From contig JASGHO010000001.1 of assembly GCA_047602305.1 (NCBI GenBank), positions 496,001-560,000 on the forward strand: a stretch of DNA of 64,000 nt, read 5' to 3'. The translations under genes were made by a program, and so were the position numbers. Within the stretch, counting starts at the first letter, position 1; every line of letters begins with the position of its first letter. This document shows positions 1 through 10,712 of the stretch, in pieces. The notes beneath the pieces are model-generated. The model made no database searches and was not told the DNA's origin. It saw nothing but the letters and a program-made list of their open reading frames with translations. The DNA is from Ancrocorticia sp047602305. Its GTDB lineage: Bacteria > Actinomycetota > Actinomycetes > Actinomycetales > Actinomycetaceae.

Positions 1-1
1 C

Positions 2-397
2 ATCAAGAACAACGTGGTGAATCTCGGGACCAACAACTGCCCGTATCTCATTGATGATTCTCTGGACAAGCTGCACTGGACGGACAAGGAGTTCAACTTC
101 CAGTCCAATGGCAACGTATTCAGGAAGAGTTCAACCAATTCCAACATCGCCTGCATGGCTGTTGGGCCCCAGCACGTCGTCGGTATCAAGACGCATGCTG
201 AGCTCATTGCCGGTGGTCAGGAGAAGCAATCTGTCGTGTTCGACGGCGGCGCCCCCATCACCACCTCAACAGGAACCTTGACGAGCCGCGCAACGGACGT
301 CGAGTCGCAGGTTGCCCAGCCCCTCCCCTCCAACGTCGCCAACGCCCTCGGCATTAGCGCACAAACCAAGAAGCTCGGACCCACATACAATCCGTAG
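2..397 (+). CDS. Hypothetical protein, C-terminal fragment (5' end outside window)
   Basis: The frame is open from base 2 with no stop before the first GTG codons at 14 and 17, so this is the 3' part of a longer gene. The roughly 131 visible residues contain two Cys and are rich in Asn, Ser and Thr, which would fit an exported or surface protein. I recognise no domain. A strong terminator hairpin follows at 432-477, so it ends a transcription unit. Function unknown. Confidence 0.6.
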   Translation: MKNNVVNLGTNNCPYLIDDSLDKLHWTDKEFNFQSNGNVFRKSSTNSNIACMAVGPQHVVGIKTHAELIAGGQEKQSVVFDGGAPITTSTGTLTSRATDVESQVAQPLPSNVANALGISAQTKKLGPTYNP

Positions 398-431
398 CCT
401 TCGCGAGATCTCTGGACGCGATCTCTGAATC

Positions 432-477
432 AAAAGTGGAGGCACCCGGCACACCAAGGCCGGGTGCCTCCACTTTT
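432..477 (+). terminator. Rho-independent-type terminator hairpin
   Basis: A perfect 19-bp stem (432-450 with 459-477) encloses an 8-base loop. The arm begins AAAAGTGG and its complement ends CCACTTTT, giving an A-tract before and a T-tract after the GC-rich core. It could work in both directions, but it directly follows the partial gene ending at 397. Confidence 0.9.
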
Positions 478-645
478 GCCCTTCGAGTTCCATCCCTCAA
501 GCACCTCTCTTGAACACTTATTCATTGCATTTGTCCTCACCTGATATGATGCGATCACTTTAACGAGCGTTGCTCACGAGGTGCCTGGCCGCTCCCGTCT
601 TGGTGCCCACGTCCTCGCGGCGCCAGCTATTTCCGAAGGAGAGCA

Positions 646-3282
646 ATGCCCGCTCAGCGTCAGGCGATTGGCTTCATGGATGGGCTTTCCCGTGATCGCA
701 TGACCTTTTCTGGCTGGCTGGCGATCGATCCGGATGGAGGCCTCCCCGATGCCAGGTGTTTTCGTCGAGATAGTGAAATAGGTAGCGCACAGCTGGGCTC
801 TCCTCGACCTGACGTACTCGCATCGGGAATCGACAATCGCAGCTTTCAGATCCATCTCGACGATCCCGTTCCCCTGGGAGCCATCCTCGCCCGCGAATAC
901 GCCATCAAGGATGTGCGGACCAACGTGGCTATCCCTCTCACCACGGGTTTCTTGGCGAGATGTCAGGAGGAACTGCTCACTCTGATCGAGGTGTCTGCTC
1001 CTTCTGTGAGGAGTTCATTGCCTCCGTGCATCGTCACACCGCCGGCCCCGGAATCTCTCGCCAATCTTTCTCCCATCACGTTCCATGTGGGAATGACGGC
1101 GGAGGACGGCGTGGCGCAGCTTGGTCGAGAAGGAAACATGTTCCTTGTGGGCGGGCTGCAGCAACTCCGTGAGCAGTATCGTAAGCCCAAGACTCCCGCA
1201 GCCCAGGCACAGTTGTCACAGACCTTGGAGCGTTGCGTCTCGCTTCATCGCGCGCGAGCCGAACAGCTCGCCAGTTTGGGGGTCACCTACCGCCAGATCG
1301 TGCTGCCGGAGAAGTCGACCGCTCTCCCCCATCTTGCCGCGATGCCGCGGCCCATCACGCCCCTGTTGGAAGGATACGAGAGGGCTGTCCGGGGTGAGGA
1401 GTGGTATCTGTCGGCACAGCAGCTGTTGAAGAACCTGCCCGCCCCCAAACTCGCTTGGTCGAAGTACCACACCAGGCCATCTCCGGCCGGTTTTCAGTAT
1501 CTCGTAGGAGCGCTTCTGGAGAGCCTGGGGTTACCTCGCTGCGCCACCGGCCCGCTCGACACCGGTTCCGGTGAACCCAGTTCCAGTGGCCTCAGTTCCG
1601 GCGCCACCGGCCCGCTCGACACCATCCGTTTCTTCCCAGGAAATCTCTCCGCGAGCCTCGTCGGAGTACGTCTCTGGGAACCCCTCGCCAGCCCAGACGG
1701 AAACGAACCTGTTGCCCCGCCCCACGATCTGTCGGTCGTGGTCGTCGTCGACTCTCCTTGCGAACCCGATGATCCACGAACGCTTTCCTGGTGGCTTGCC
1801 CGCCAGGTCCGAGAGGTTCGCGTCCTCGCGGAGTCTCAACTGGACGCCGCAGTACGTGAGGCGCGTCCCGACGTCGTCGTCTATCAGACAACTGAACGGC
1901 TCCTCGGTGCGCCCGCCAACCGTGACGAGATAGTCGGCGCGCCTCCGGCCGAACCGGACGACGGCGTCACTACCAGCCGCCCTGTAATGGGATTCGTTGA
2001 ACGTATCGCGAGGAACCGCCGGTCCGTTGCCGGTTGGGTGGCGATGAACGACGACGCACTGCCCGATATCCGTTGCTACCGGCGCGGCGTGGAAGTTGGG
2101 CAAGCGGTCTACGGGGAGGCGAGGGAGGACGTGAGTGCCGCAGCTGGGGTTGGCGCGCGGGCCTTCGTTATCACCATGGATCATGAACTCCCGCGGGGAG
2201 CGCTTCTCAGTGGCGAATACCTGGTGCGGGAGGCGGGATCGGGGTATCCGCTCCGACTCACCGTGCGGCTCTTCACGGAGTGTGAGACGGAACTTTTGGC
2301 GGTGGCGGGTGTCAAGCCGTCGTCGGTCAACGATGAGAACGCAACGCGAAAGCCGGTGACTCGGCCTCGTTCGGTGGACGATCTTTCCACGGTTCTCTTT
2401 CCTGTCGGCCTGACGTCCCAGGATGGCTCGGCCACTGTGGGCCGGGGTGGATTCGTTTTCCTCACCGGTGGCACAAACGCGGTGAGCGAGCGCTATCGGG
2501 AGGCGCGGACGCGGGTCGAGCGCCGTGCACTTGAGAGGTCAGTGGAGGCGTGGACGGCGCTTTTCCGGCAACGCAAGCTCGTGATCGAACAGCTCGGTTC
2601 CCGATACCTTCAGATCATCGTCCCGGAAAAGACAACCTCGCTGCCTCACCTCATTGATCTCGAAAATCCCGTCACGCCGTTTCTTCGCCACCTGGAAGAA
2701 GACATCGGCGAGGAGTCCTGGTACCTGTCCGGTCGGGCGATATTTGATTCTCTCCAGGAGCCTGAGCGCGCATGGCTGCGCTACGATGCCCATCCGGCCT
2801 CCCATGGGGCGCAAGCGGTGATGAAGGCGCTGGTTACACGGTTGGGACTGCCGGAATCGGCCGTTGTGTCCGCTGAGCCGAACGACGTGAACTTCTTCGA
2901 AGGCGACCTTTCGCGGCGGCTCTTCCACATCACTCTCTGGGAGCCGCACGTCGCTCCGGCGAACGACGAAACGCTCGATGGCGGGCCCCTCCCCGACCTC
3001 ATCGAGGCCCACACGCCCGGCGTGGGTAAGCACGTCGGATCGAAGCGCGTGTGGCGGCGCGAAGGCGCCAGCTACGGAATGAAGGTCGTGGTGTTTGGCG
3101 ACTCCACATTCGGGCTGGGTGTGCACAGTGCCCAGCTCAGCTGGTGGGCATCACGGGCCTTCCAAGAAGTCCACTTCATCTGGGGAAACACCCTCGACCC
3201 CGACTACCTTGCGAAAGTCCAGCCCGATCTCGTCATCTGCCAGACCATCGAGCGTTTCCTCGGGCGCCTTCCGGCCGCCTGA
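646..3282 (+). CDS. Tandem AlgX/AlgJ-like SGNH-hydrolase-fold protein (putative glycan O-acetylation factor)
   Basis: This 878-residue protein consists of two copies of the same module (about 1-425 and 447-878). Each copy starts with a small beta domain carrying a GW-(A/M)-x-D and R-x-DV pattern, as seen beside polysaccharide enzymes. An AlgX/AlgJ-like domain follows. Copy 2 keeps the likely catalytic elements, FGDS near 817-820 and DAH near 714-716. In copy 1 the aligned sites read VVDS and HTR, so copy 1 is probably non-catalytic. Family members help O-acetylate exopolysaccharides outside the membrane, yet no signal peptide or membrane segment is visible here. The start at 646 follows AAGGAG. 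Acetyltransferase activity is inferred from the fold; a structural role is possible. Confidence 0.65.
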   Translation: MPAQRQAIGFMDGLSRDRMTFSGWLAIDPDGGLPDARCFRRDSEIGSAQLGSPRPDVLASGIDNRSFQIHLDDPVPLGAILAREYAIKDVRTNVAIPLTTGFLARCQEELLTLIEVSAPSVRSSLPPCIVTPPAPESLANLSPITFHVGMTAEDGVAQLGREGNMFLVGGLQQLREQYRKPKTPAAQAQLSQTLERCVSLHRARAEQLASLGVTYRQIVLPEKSTALPHLAAMPRPITPLLEGYERAVRGEEWYLSAQQLLKNLPAPKLAWSKYHTRPSPAGFQYLVGALLESLGLPRCATGPLDTGSGEPSSSGLSSGATGPLDTIRFFPGNLSASLVGVRLWEPLASPDGNEPVAPPHDLSVVVVVDSPCEPDDPRTLSWWLARQVREVRVLAESQLDAAVREARPDVVVYQTTERLLGAPANRDEIVGAPPAEPDDGVTTSRPVMGFVERIARNRRSVAGWVAMNDDALPDIRCYRRGVEVGQAVYGEAREDVSAAAGVGARAFVITMDHELPRGALLSGEYLVREAGSGYPLRLTVRLFTECETELLAVAGVKPSSVNDENATRKPVTRPRSVDDLSTVLFPVGLTSQDGSATVGRGGFVFLTGGTNAVSERYREARTRVERRALERSVEAWTALFRQRKLVIEQLGSRYLQIIVPEKTTSLPHLIDLENPVTPFLRHLEEDIGEESWYLSGRAIFDSLQEPERAWLRYDAHPASHGAQAVMKALVTRLGLPESAVVSAEPNDVNFFEGDLSRRLFHITLWEPHVAPANDETLDGGPLPDLIEAHTPGVGKHVGSKRVWRREGASYGMKVVVFGDSTFGLGVHSAQLSWWASRAFQEVHFIWGNTLDPDYLAKVQPDLVICQTIERFLGRLPAA
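1541..1623 (+). repeat. 23-bp direct repeat inside the SGNH gene
   Basis: The 23 bases at 1541-1563 recur exactly at 1601-1623, a period of 60 bases, so the reading frame is kept. The repeat encodes GATGPLDT-like peptide in a Ser/Gly-rich linker of copy 1 (about residues 299-326). It looks like in-frame minisatellite growth. Confidence 0.85.
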
Positions 3283-3292
3283 GTGCGCTCGC

Positions 3293-4318
3293 TCAGGCCC
3301 GCTTCACCGCAACGAATCCGACAGCGGAAATGGACTGCTGGTTCTTCTTGAACGTTGCACGCATGGCCAGCACTCTCTTGCGAGCCGCCGGGTTTCGGGC
3401 CACGTTGAAGGCAAACTTCGCGAAGCCGCCGAGCCCCTCATCGGCGATAATGCGGCGAACTTCGAGAAGGGCCATCTTGTTGGTGGTCGAGTAGACCACG
3501 TCGAAACCGGCTTCGTCCAGCAGTTCTGTCCAGCCCTCGGTGGTGAGCGGACGCGCACCGACCTTGATGGAACGCGACAGTTGCTTACCCACATCCGCCT
3601 GCGACGGCGCATCCGCTTTGAATCCCATCTCGTGCAGGGCATACCGACCGCCCGGCGCGAGGATCCTGTGCGCCTCCCGCATGACGGCAAGCTTGTCCCT
3701 GTCGGATTGCATGGTGAGCATCGCTTCACCGACGACAAGGCTCGCACACCCCGCCTCCAGCCCGGTTGCCTTGGCGTCAGCGTTGACGAGTTCTGCTTGC
3801 CCGTAGCCGGACAGGACGTCAAGCAACGGGTTGTCAGAATCGTCGCGCACATCCACGCCCCAGTACTTGGCGGGTTTGACCGCCAGCAGCAGTTCGGCTG
3901 TCTTGCCGACGCCGGGCCCGAACTCAACAATCCGGTCCGCGGCCGTTGGCTTCGCCTGCCCGAGAATTCGGCGCGTCATCTCCATGCCGCCCGGCCGCAG
4001 CACCCGCTTCCCCATCTTCGCAAGGAGCCAGTGGCCCTGGAGCCGTTGCTCCTCGGGACCGGAACGAGTTCCTTTGGTTGGGTGGGTGGACGTGGGCTGC
4101 GGGGCGGGCTGAGACATCGGTTGCGATGGCTTCGACTGTGACGACGACGGCGTCGGTTCGGCCAGGGATGCCTGCCGGGCTACGGTCGCCGCCTTTTGGA
4201 TTCGATCAACGGGTACCTGCGAGCACATGCACGCCTGGGGTGCTTCGGTAGGTTCAAGTTCTTCGGTAGGTTCTGGTGTCTCGGTTTTCTCAGGCACCGA
4301 AGTGTTGTGGCTGCTCAC
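3293..4318 (-). CDS. Class I SAM-dependent methyltransferase with Pro/Ser-rich N-terminal region
   Basis: The GTG start at 4318 overlaps the cupin stop (GTGA) and has GGAGG 9 bases upstream, giving 341 residues. Residues 1 to about 95 are low-complexity, rich in Pro, Ser, Thr and Glu, with a Cys-Met-Cys motif near 30. The Rossmann methyltransferase domain follows, with the SAM-binding motif VEFGPGVGKT near 131-140, an acidic D-x-R after beta 2, and a YALHEMG-type post-motif segment. It probably methylates a small molecule or lipid; the substrate is not evident. It is translationally coupled to the cupin gene, so the two likely share one task. An upstream start at 4369 is open but has no good ribosome site. 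Confidence 0.8.
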   Translation of the reverse strand: MSSHNTSVPEKTETPEPTEELEPTEAPQACMCSQVPVDRIQKAATVARQASLAEPTPSSSQSKPSQPMSQPAPQPTSTHPTKGTRSGPEEQRLQGHWLLAKMGKRVLRPGGMEMTRRILGQAKPTAADRIVEFGPGVGKTAELLLAVKPAKYWGVDVRDDSDNPLLDVLSGYGQAELVNADAKATGLEAGCASLVVGEAMLTMQSDRDKLAVMREAHRILAPGGRYALHEMGFKADAPSQADVGKQLSRSIKVGARPLTTEGWTELLDEAGFDVVYSTTNKMALLEVRRIIADEGLGGFAKFAFNVARNPAARKRVLAMRATFKKNQQSISAVGFVAVKRA

Positions 4319-4677
4319 CGTGCCGCCTCCACTGCTGCTGCATCGACCATGGTGAGTGACATGTGGCAAGCTTCGATGGCCGTGAGCGCGTGGCGTGCTC
4401 CCGGTGCCAAGTACACAACGTCACCCGGAGAAAGGGTGGATGCCTCACCCGCAACGGTGAATTCCATCCGCCCGCTGAGAAGTTGGACGACGACGGCCTT
4501 CGGGCTTGCGTGCTCGGTGAGTTGCTGTCCGGCGTCGAAGGAGAAGAGAACGAAGCGAATGAGCTCGTTGTTGAGAACAACTCGGCTGGTGGTGGCTTCC
4601 TGCAGGATGGGCAGCTGCTGTAGCAGGTCCGTGTAGACCTTGGATTCGCTCACCGATGTTGCTTTGGCGCCAGCCAT
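4315..4677 (-). CDS. Small cupin-domain protein
   Basis: A 120-residue single cupin barrel. The motif-1-like region GQQLTEHASPKAVVVQLL and motif-2-like GDVVYLAPGARHAL match the usual small metal-binding cupins, with His in both motifs. The ATG at 4677 is preferred because AAGGAG lies 6 bases before it; the longer frame to 4692 would put the start inside or before that site. Small cupins may act as stress-linked sensors or detoxifying enzymes, and the exact role is not predictable. It is the first gene of a two-gene operon with the methyltransferase, behind a dyad at 4696-4723. Confidence 0.8.
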   Translation of the reverse strand: MAGAKATSVSESKVYTDLLQQLPILQEATTSRVVLNNELIRFVLFSFDAGQQLTEHASPKAVVVQLLSGRMEFTVAGEASTLSPGDVVYLAPGARHALTAIEACHMSLTMVDAAAVEAAR

Positions 4678-4695
4678 TGTGATCTCCTTCAAAAC

Positions 4696-4723
4696 GAGTC
4701 AGTTAGGGATTCCTAACCGACTC
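4696..4723. promoter_or_regulatory. Dyad operator candidate in the cupin/methyltransferase promoter
   Basis: An imperfect inverted repeat: GAGTC-x-GTTAGG pairs with CCTAAC-x-GACTC across four bases. It lies between a plausible -10 (TAGACT on the minus strand, 4725-4730) and the ribosome site of the cupin, where a repressor would block transcription. The TTAGG...CCTAA core resembles operators of DtxR/IdeR-type metal repressors but also some MarR sites; the regulator is not identified. Confidence 0.6.
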
Positions 4724-4724
4724 G

Positions 4725-4754
4725 AGTCTATGGAGTTTTGGGGCACCGCAACAA
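4725..4754 (-). promoter_or_regulatory. Putative promoter of the cupin/methyltransferase operon
   Basis: On the minus strand TTGTTG (4749-4754) and TAGACT (4725-4730) are separated by 18 bases, a reasonable primary sigma-factor promoter. Transcription would start within or beside the dyad at 4696-4723. Confidence 0.45.
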
Positions 4755-4838
4755 CTTAAACAAGTAGATTCCCGTGTTTATATGCGACGGTTGGGTGACG
4801 ATGTCGTCAGTTTCAAGCCCAAGGTCCCAATGAATGAC

Positions 4839-4883
4839 GAGTGCCCCCGGCTCAACCTTGGGAGTTGAAACCTGGGGGCACTC
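4839..4883. terminator. Terminator hairpin downstream of guaB1
   Basis: GAGTGCCCCC at 4839-4848 pairs with GGGGGCACTC at 4874-4883, and a smaller inner stem (TCAAC/GTTGA) sits in the loop. It lies 70 bases beyond the guaB1 stop and upstream of the cupin operon promoter, so it probably ends guaB1 transcription. Confidence 0.7.
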
Positions 4884-4952
4884 GCGGTTAATTCAGTTGT
4901 TTGCTAGCCGCTAGGTGGCACGGCACGCTTACCAGCCTGCGGGGCTGCGTGT

Positions 4953-6404
4953 TTACCAGCCCTTGGGCAGCGGACGGCCTTCCTGGAAACCAGCGGCGGA
5001 CTGCACGCCCACCACGGCACGCTCAGCAAACTCGGCAAGGCTGCGAGCACCCGCATAGGTGCACGAGGAACGCACACCCGAGGTGATCTCGTCAATCAGA
5101 TCCTCAACGCCGGGGCGCTGCGGATCCAAGTACATCTTCGAGGAGGAGATGCCTTCCTGGTACAGCGCCTTGCGAGCACGCTCGAAGGACTCGGCGCCAG
5201 CGGTACGGGCGGCCACCGCGCGGGCGGAGGCCATGCCGAAGCTTTCCTTGTAACGGCGACCGTTGGTGTCCACCTGCAGCACGCCGGGTGATTCGTGAGT
5301 TGCGGCAAACCACGAGCCCACCATCACCTGGCTGGCACCAGCGGCGATCGCCAGGGCCACGTCGCGAGGGTGCCGGACGCCGCCGTCGGCCCACACGTGG
5401 GCACCGAGCTTCTTGGCGGCCTCAGCACACTCAAGAACCGCGGAGAACTGGGGGCGGCCCACGCCGGTCTGCATGCGGGTGGTGCACATGGCGCCCGGGC
5501 CCACACCCACCTTGATGATGTTGGCGCCGGCCTCGACCAGCTCCTCCACACCGGAGGCGGTGACGATGTTGCCGGCCACGATCGGGACCGTGGGATCCAT
5601 GGCGCGCACGCGGCGCAGTGCCTCGATCATCTTGGCCTGGTGTCCGTGTGCGGTATCCACGACGAGGGTGTCAATGCCCGCTTCGAGGAGGGCCGCGGTA
5701 CGGCCTTCGATATCACCATTGATGCCGATGGCGGCACCAAGGCGCAGGCGGCCCTGATCATCGAGTGCGGGGCGGTAGATGGAGGAACGCACGGTGCCCT
5801 TGGTGGTTAGGACACCCACGAGGATGCCGTTGTCCACCACCGGGACGAAGGAGCGACGCTTGCGCTCCAGCTGCACGTACACATTCTGGAGAGAGGCCGC
5901 ATCGGGGCCGATCTCGGACAGTTCGATGACCTCGGGATCCGGAGTCATGACCGTGCCCGCCTGGGCAAAACGGTCAACACCCTGGCAATCGCGCGGGGTG
6001 ACGATGCCGATCGGCTTGCCATCCTCAACCACGACGGCGGCGTCATGGGTACGGCGAGGAATGAGTGCCAGTACAGCATCGACGGTGTCATCGGGGCGCA
6101 CGGTGATGGCTGTTTCAACCACGGGATGTGCACCCTTGACGCGACCGGCTACCTTAGCCACGATGTCGACGGGAATATCCTGGGGAATAACGGCCATGCC
6201 GCCGCGGCGAGCAACAGTCTCGGCCATACGGCGGCCGGAGATGGCGGTCATATTCGCCACGACGATCGGAATGGTCGTGCCAGTTCCGTCAGTTGTTGAA
6301 AGGTCAACATCAAAACGGGACGCTACATCCGAATGCGAGGGAACGAGGAACACATCATCGTAGGTCAAGTCATGAGTTGGCTCTTGGCCTGGAAGAAAAC
6401 GCAT
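4953..6404 (-). CDS. guaB1: GuaB1 family IMP dehydrogenase-related protein (likely GMP reductase)
   Basis: A 483-residue TIM-barrel enzyme of the IMPDH/GMPR superfamily with two CBS domains inserted at about 95-215. The active-site loop GVGPGAMCTTRMQTGVG (Cys near 311) and the AHGH segment are intact. This actinobacterial GuaB1 branch is distinct from true GuaB, and a mycobacterial member is known to reduce GMP to IMP, with the CBS pair sensing purine nucleotides. The GMP reductase assignment here rests on family knowledge. A -10-like TAGAAT lies 6 bases before the ATG and no ribosome site is visible, so the mRNA is probably leaderless. Confidence 0.88.
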   Translation of the reverse strand: MRFLPGQEPTHDLTYDDVFLVPSHSDVASRFDVDLSTTDGTGTTIPIVVANMTAISGRRMAETVARRGGMAVIPQDIPVDIVAKVAGRVKGAHPVVETAITVRPDDTVDAVLALIPRRTHDAAVVVEDGKPIGIVTPRDCQGVDRFAQAGTVMTPDPEVIELSEIGPDAASLQNVYVQLERKRRSFVPVVDNGILVGVLTTKGTVRSSIYRPALDDQGRLRLGAAIGINGDIEGRTAALLEAGIDTLVVDTAHGHQAKMIEALRRVRAMDPTVPIVAGNIVTASGVEELVEAGANIIKVGVGPGAMCTTRMQTGVGRPQFSAVLECAEAAKKLGAHVWADGGVRHPRDVALAIAAGASQVMVGSWFAATHESPGVLQVDTNGRRYKESFGMASARAVAARTAGAESFERARKALYQEGISSSKMYLDPQRPGVEDLIDEITSGVRSSCTYAGARSLAEFAERAVVGVQSAAGFQEGRPLPKGW

Positions 6405-6410
6405 AGGACC

Positions 6411-6416
6411 ATTCTA
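6411..6416 (-). promoter_or_regulatory. -10 element of a leaderless guaB1 promoter
   Basis: TAGAAT on the minus strand is separated from the guaB1 ATG (6404) by six bases, so the transcript would start at or next to the A of ATG. The -35 is weak (GTTTGG, 6434-6439). Confidence 0.55.
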
Positions 6417-6483
6417 TGAGATAAATGGACGCGCCAAACTGCGGAGCCTTTCACAGTTTGGACGCGCTACCGACAGGCCGACG

Positions 6484-6520
6484 CCGGGTTGGGCACGGTT
6501 TCCTCCCCGTGCCAACCCGG
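6484..6520 (-). terminator. Terminator hairpin after the cation ATPase gene
   Basis: CCGGGTTGGGCACGG (6484-6498) pairs with CCGTGCCAACCCGG (6507-6520) with one bulged G and an 8-base loop. It lies 17 bases beyond the ATPase stop. A second, smaller hairpin (CCAAACTG/CAGTTTGG, 6434-6441 with 6454-6461) follows before guaB1. Confidence 0.7.
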
Positions 6521-6536
6521 CCACTCCACACTATGC

Positions 6537-9383
<2,847 letters not shown>

Positions 9384-9494
9384 GTGAGCTCCCAAATCAT
9401 GTAGGCGTCATTTGGATAACGCCGCTACAACCACCTTAGGAGATGGCTCCGACACAGTTCTTCAGATAATGGGGTGAAAGCTCCCCACTCACCC

Positions 9495-9523
9495 TTGTCC
9501 TGTGAGGAGCATCACGCCACAAT
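9495..9523 (+). promoter_or_regulatory. Leaderless tspO promoter
   Basis: TTGTCC (9495-9500) and CACAAT (9518-9523) are exactly 17 bases apart. The ATG of tspO begins at 9530, the expected +7 transcription start, and no ribosome site is present. Confidence 0.6.
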
Positions 9524-9529
9524 AGGCGT

Positions 9530-10006
9530 ATGGCTACGAGCGCTTTTCTCAAAACAACCGCGGCTACCACTGTCGCGGCAGCGGTAGGAACACTGTTCAC
9601 GGACGTCGATTCCCTCTGGTACAAGAAACTCGACAAACCCGAATGGCAGCCCGCTCCCGAGGTCTTCCCCATCGCCTGGACCACACTCTATGCGATGATT
9701 GCGCACTCCTCGGGGCGCGTACTCTCCGACCTCGAGGAAGCCGACGAACCCCGCAAAGCACAGCATTTCCAGTGCGCATTGCTCACCAACCTGGCTCTCA
9801 ACGCAGGTTGGTGTTACCTCTTCTTCCAACGCAAGGACACGAAGGTAGCCACGATCGGAGCGGTGGCGCTGGCGTCGTCGTCGTTCGATCTGGCGCGACG
9901 GGCGGGCAAGGTACACAAGCGCTCCGGACTCGAACTACTCCCCTACGCTGCGTGGACATCCTTCGCCGCGGTTCTCACAGCCGAGGTACACAGGCGCAAC
10001 GGCTGA
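9530..10006 (+). CDS. tspO: TspO/MBR family tryptophan-rich sensory protein
   Basis: A 158-residue membrane protein with the family signatures: WYKKLDKPEWQPAP near 27-40, FPIAWTTLYAMI near 43-54, and LNAGWCYLFF near 93-102. Five short helices are expected. TspO proteins bind porphyrins, heme or sterols and are linked to oxidative and osmotic stress. The C-terminus is more polar than usual (SGLELLPYAAWTSFA then VHRRNG). It is a single gene, read from a leaderless promoter, and is separate from the fluoride operon that starts 38 bases downstream. Confidence 0.85.
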   Translation: MATSAFLKTTAATTVAAAVGTLFTDVDSLWYKKLDKPEWQPAPEVFPIAWTTLYAMIAHSSGRVLSDLEEADEPRKAQHFQCALLTNLALNAGWCYLFFQRKDTKVATIGAVALASSSFDLARRAGKVHKRSGLELLPYAAWTSFAAVLTAEVHRRNG

Positions 10007-10037
10007 TTGCCCGAAGTGCCGGGCTGCGCGCTACAAT
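10007..10037 (+). promoter_or_regulatory. Promoter of the fluoride-responsive operon
   Basis: TTGCCC (10007-10012) and TACAAT (10032-10037) lie 19 bases apart. Transcription would begin near 10044, exactly where the fluoride aptamer begins (10045). Confidence 0.55.
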
Positions 10038-10044
10038 CGATATT

Positions 10045-10120
10045 GGTGATGGATCCCGCCTGGGCCACGTGATTATTTCACATCCGGCCCGAACCGCCGA
10101 CCGGCTGATGGTTCCTGCCC
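10045..10120 (+). ncRNA. Fluoride riboswitch (crcB motif) aptamer
   Basis: Three conserved blocks of the crcB motif occur in order: GGTGATGGATCCCGCC (10045-10060), AACCGCC (10092-10098) and GGCTGATGGTTCCTGC (10103-10118). They match the known layout in which the 5' GGxGATG and the loop bases form the pseudoknot that binds fluoride. The variable hairpin lies at 10061-10090. Downstream are a universal stress protein and two crcB/fluC genes, the classic target. I matched this by eye. Confidence 0.9.
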
Positions 10121-10149
10121 CACGTGTGTGGGCAGGATTCGTGCTGCCC
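10113..10149 (+). promoter_or_regulatory. Expression platform with alternative hairpins
   Basis: TCCTGCCC (10113-10120), the 3' end of the aptamer, can pair with GGGCAGGA (10130-10137). The same GGGCAG can instead pair with CTGCCC (10144-10149). These pairings exclude each other, so aptamer folding could switch the leader. No U-tract follows, which favours translational or Rho-dependent control over a simple intrinsic terminator. Confidence 0.55.
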
Positions 10150-10163
10150 GCGGAAAGGCCATC

Positions 10164-10712
10164 ATGCCGCATACACCTCCCCAACCGGCTGTGGACCGGT
10201 TGACACCATTTGGCAACAGTGCAATTGTTGTGGGGATTTCGCCGTCGTTGCCGGATCTCGTTGCTGCCACAGCGTGTTCGTTGGCCGCCGCGATCGGCTC
10301 CCCCTGTATCTATTTTGCGTACGCTGACGCTTCGCGTTACGTCGTCAAGGAGTACGACGACGGCACCGTACGCCACGAGTCGCTGAGTTCCGACAGTCTC
10401 GACGACGGCTGGAAATCGCGCGAGGAGCGTTTCGTTCGCAAGCTCGGCGCGATGATGGAGGGTTCGAAGGTGCCGTGGGAGTTCCGTTACCTTGCCGGAC
10501 GCCCGGATCGCGCCCTCACCCATCTGGCGCGCGCCGTTGACGCCGCAGTGATCGTGGTGGGTACGCGGGCTCCCGGGGCCCGGGCGCATATGCGAGAAAT
10601 CGTCGAGGGTTCGGTTGCGTATCATCTCGCGCAGCACCAGCATCGTCCCGTCCTCACGGTGCCGCTCAGCGTGGTGGATTGGAAGGCGACGACGAGCGTA
10701 TGGGATCACTGA
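10164..10712 (+). CDS. Universal stress protein-domain protein in the fluoride operon
   Basis: A 182-residue protein with one Usp-like alpha/beta domain: IVVGISPS-like strand near 20-27, the segment GRPDRALTHLARAVDAAVIVVGTRAPG near 113-139, and the closing RPVLTVPL strand near 162-169. The usual G-x2-G-x9-G(S/T) nucleotide loop is replaced by GARAHMREIVEGSVAYHL, so ATP binding is uncertain. It is the first gene behind the fluoride riboswitch and precedes two fluoride channel genes. A role in fluoride stress is inferred from position. The ATG at 10164 follows GGAAAGG. Confidence 0.8.
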   Translation: MPHTPPQPAVDRLTPFGNSAIVVGISPSLPDLVAATACSLAAAIGSPCIYFAYADASRYVVKEYDDGTVRHESLSSDSLDDGWKSREERFVRKLGAMMEGSKVPWEFRYLAGRPDRALTHLARAVDAAVIVVGTRAPGARAHMREIVEGSVAYHLAQHQHRPVLTVPLSVVDWKATTSVWDH

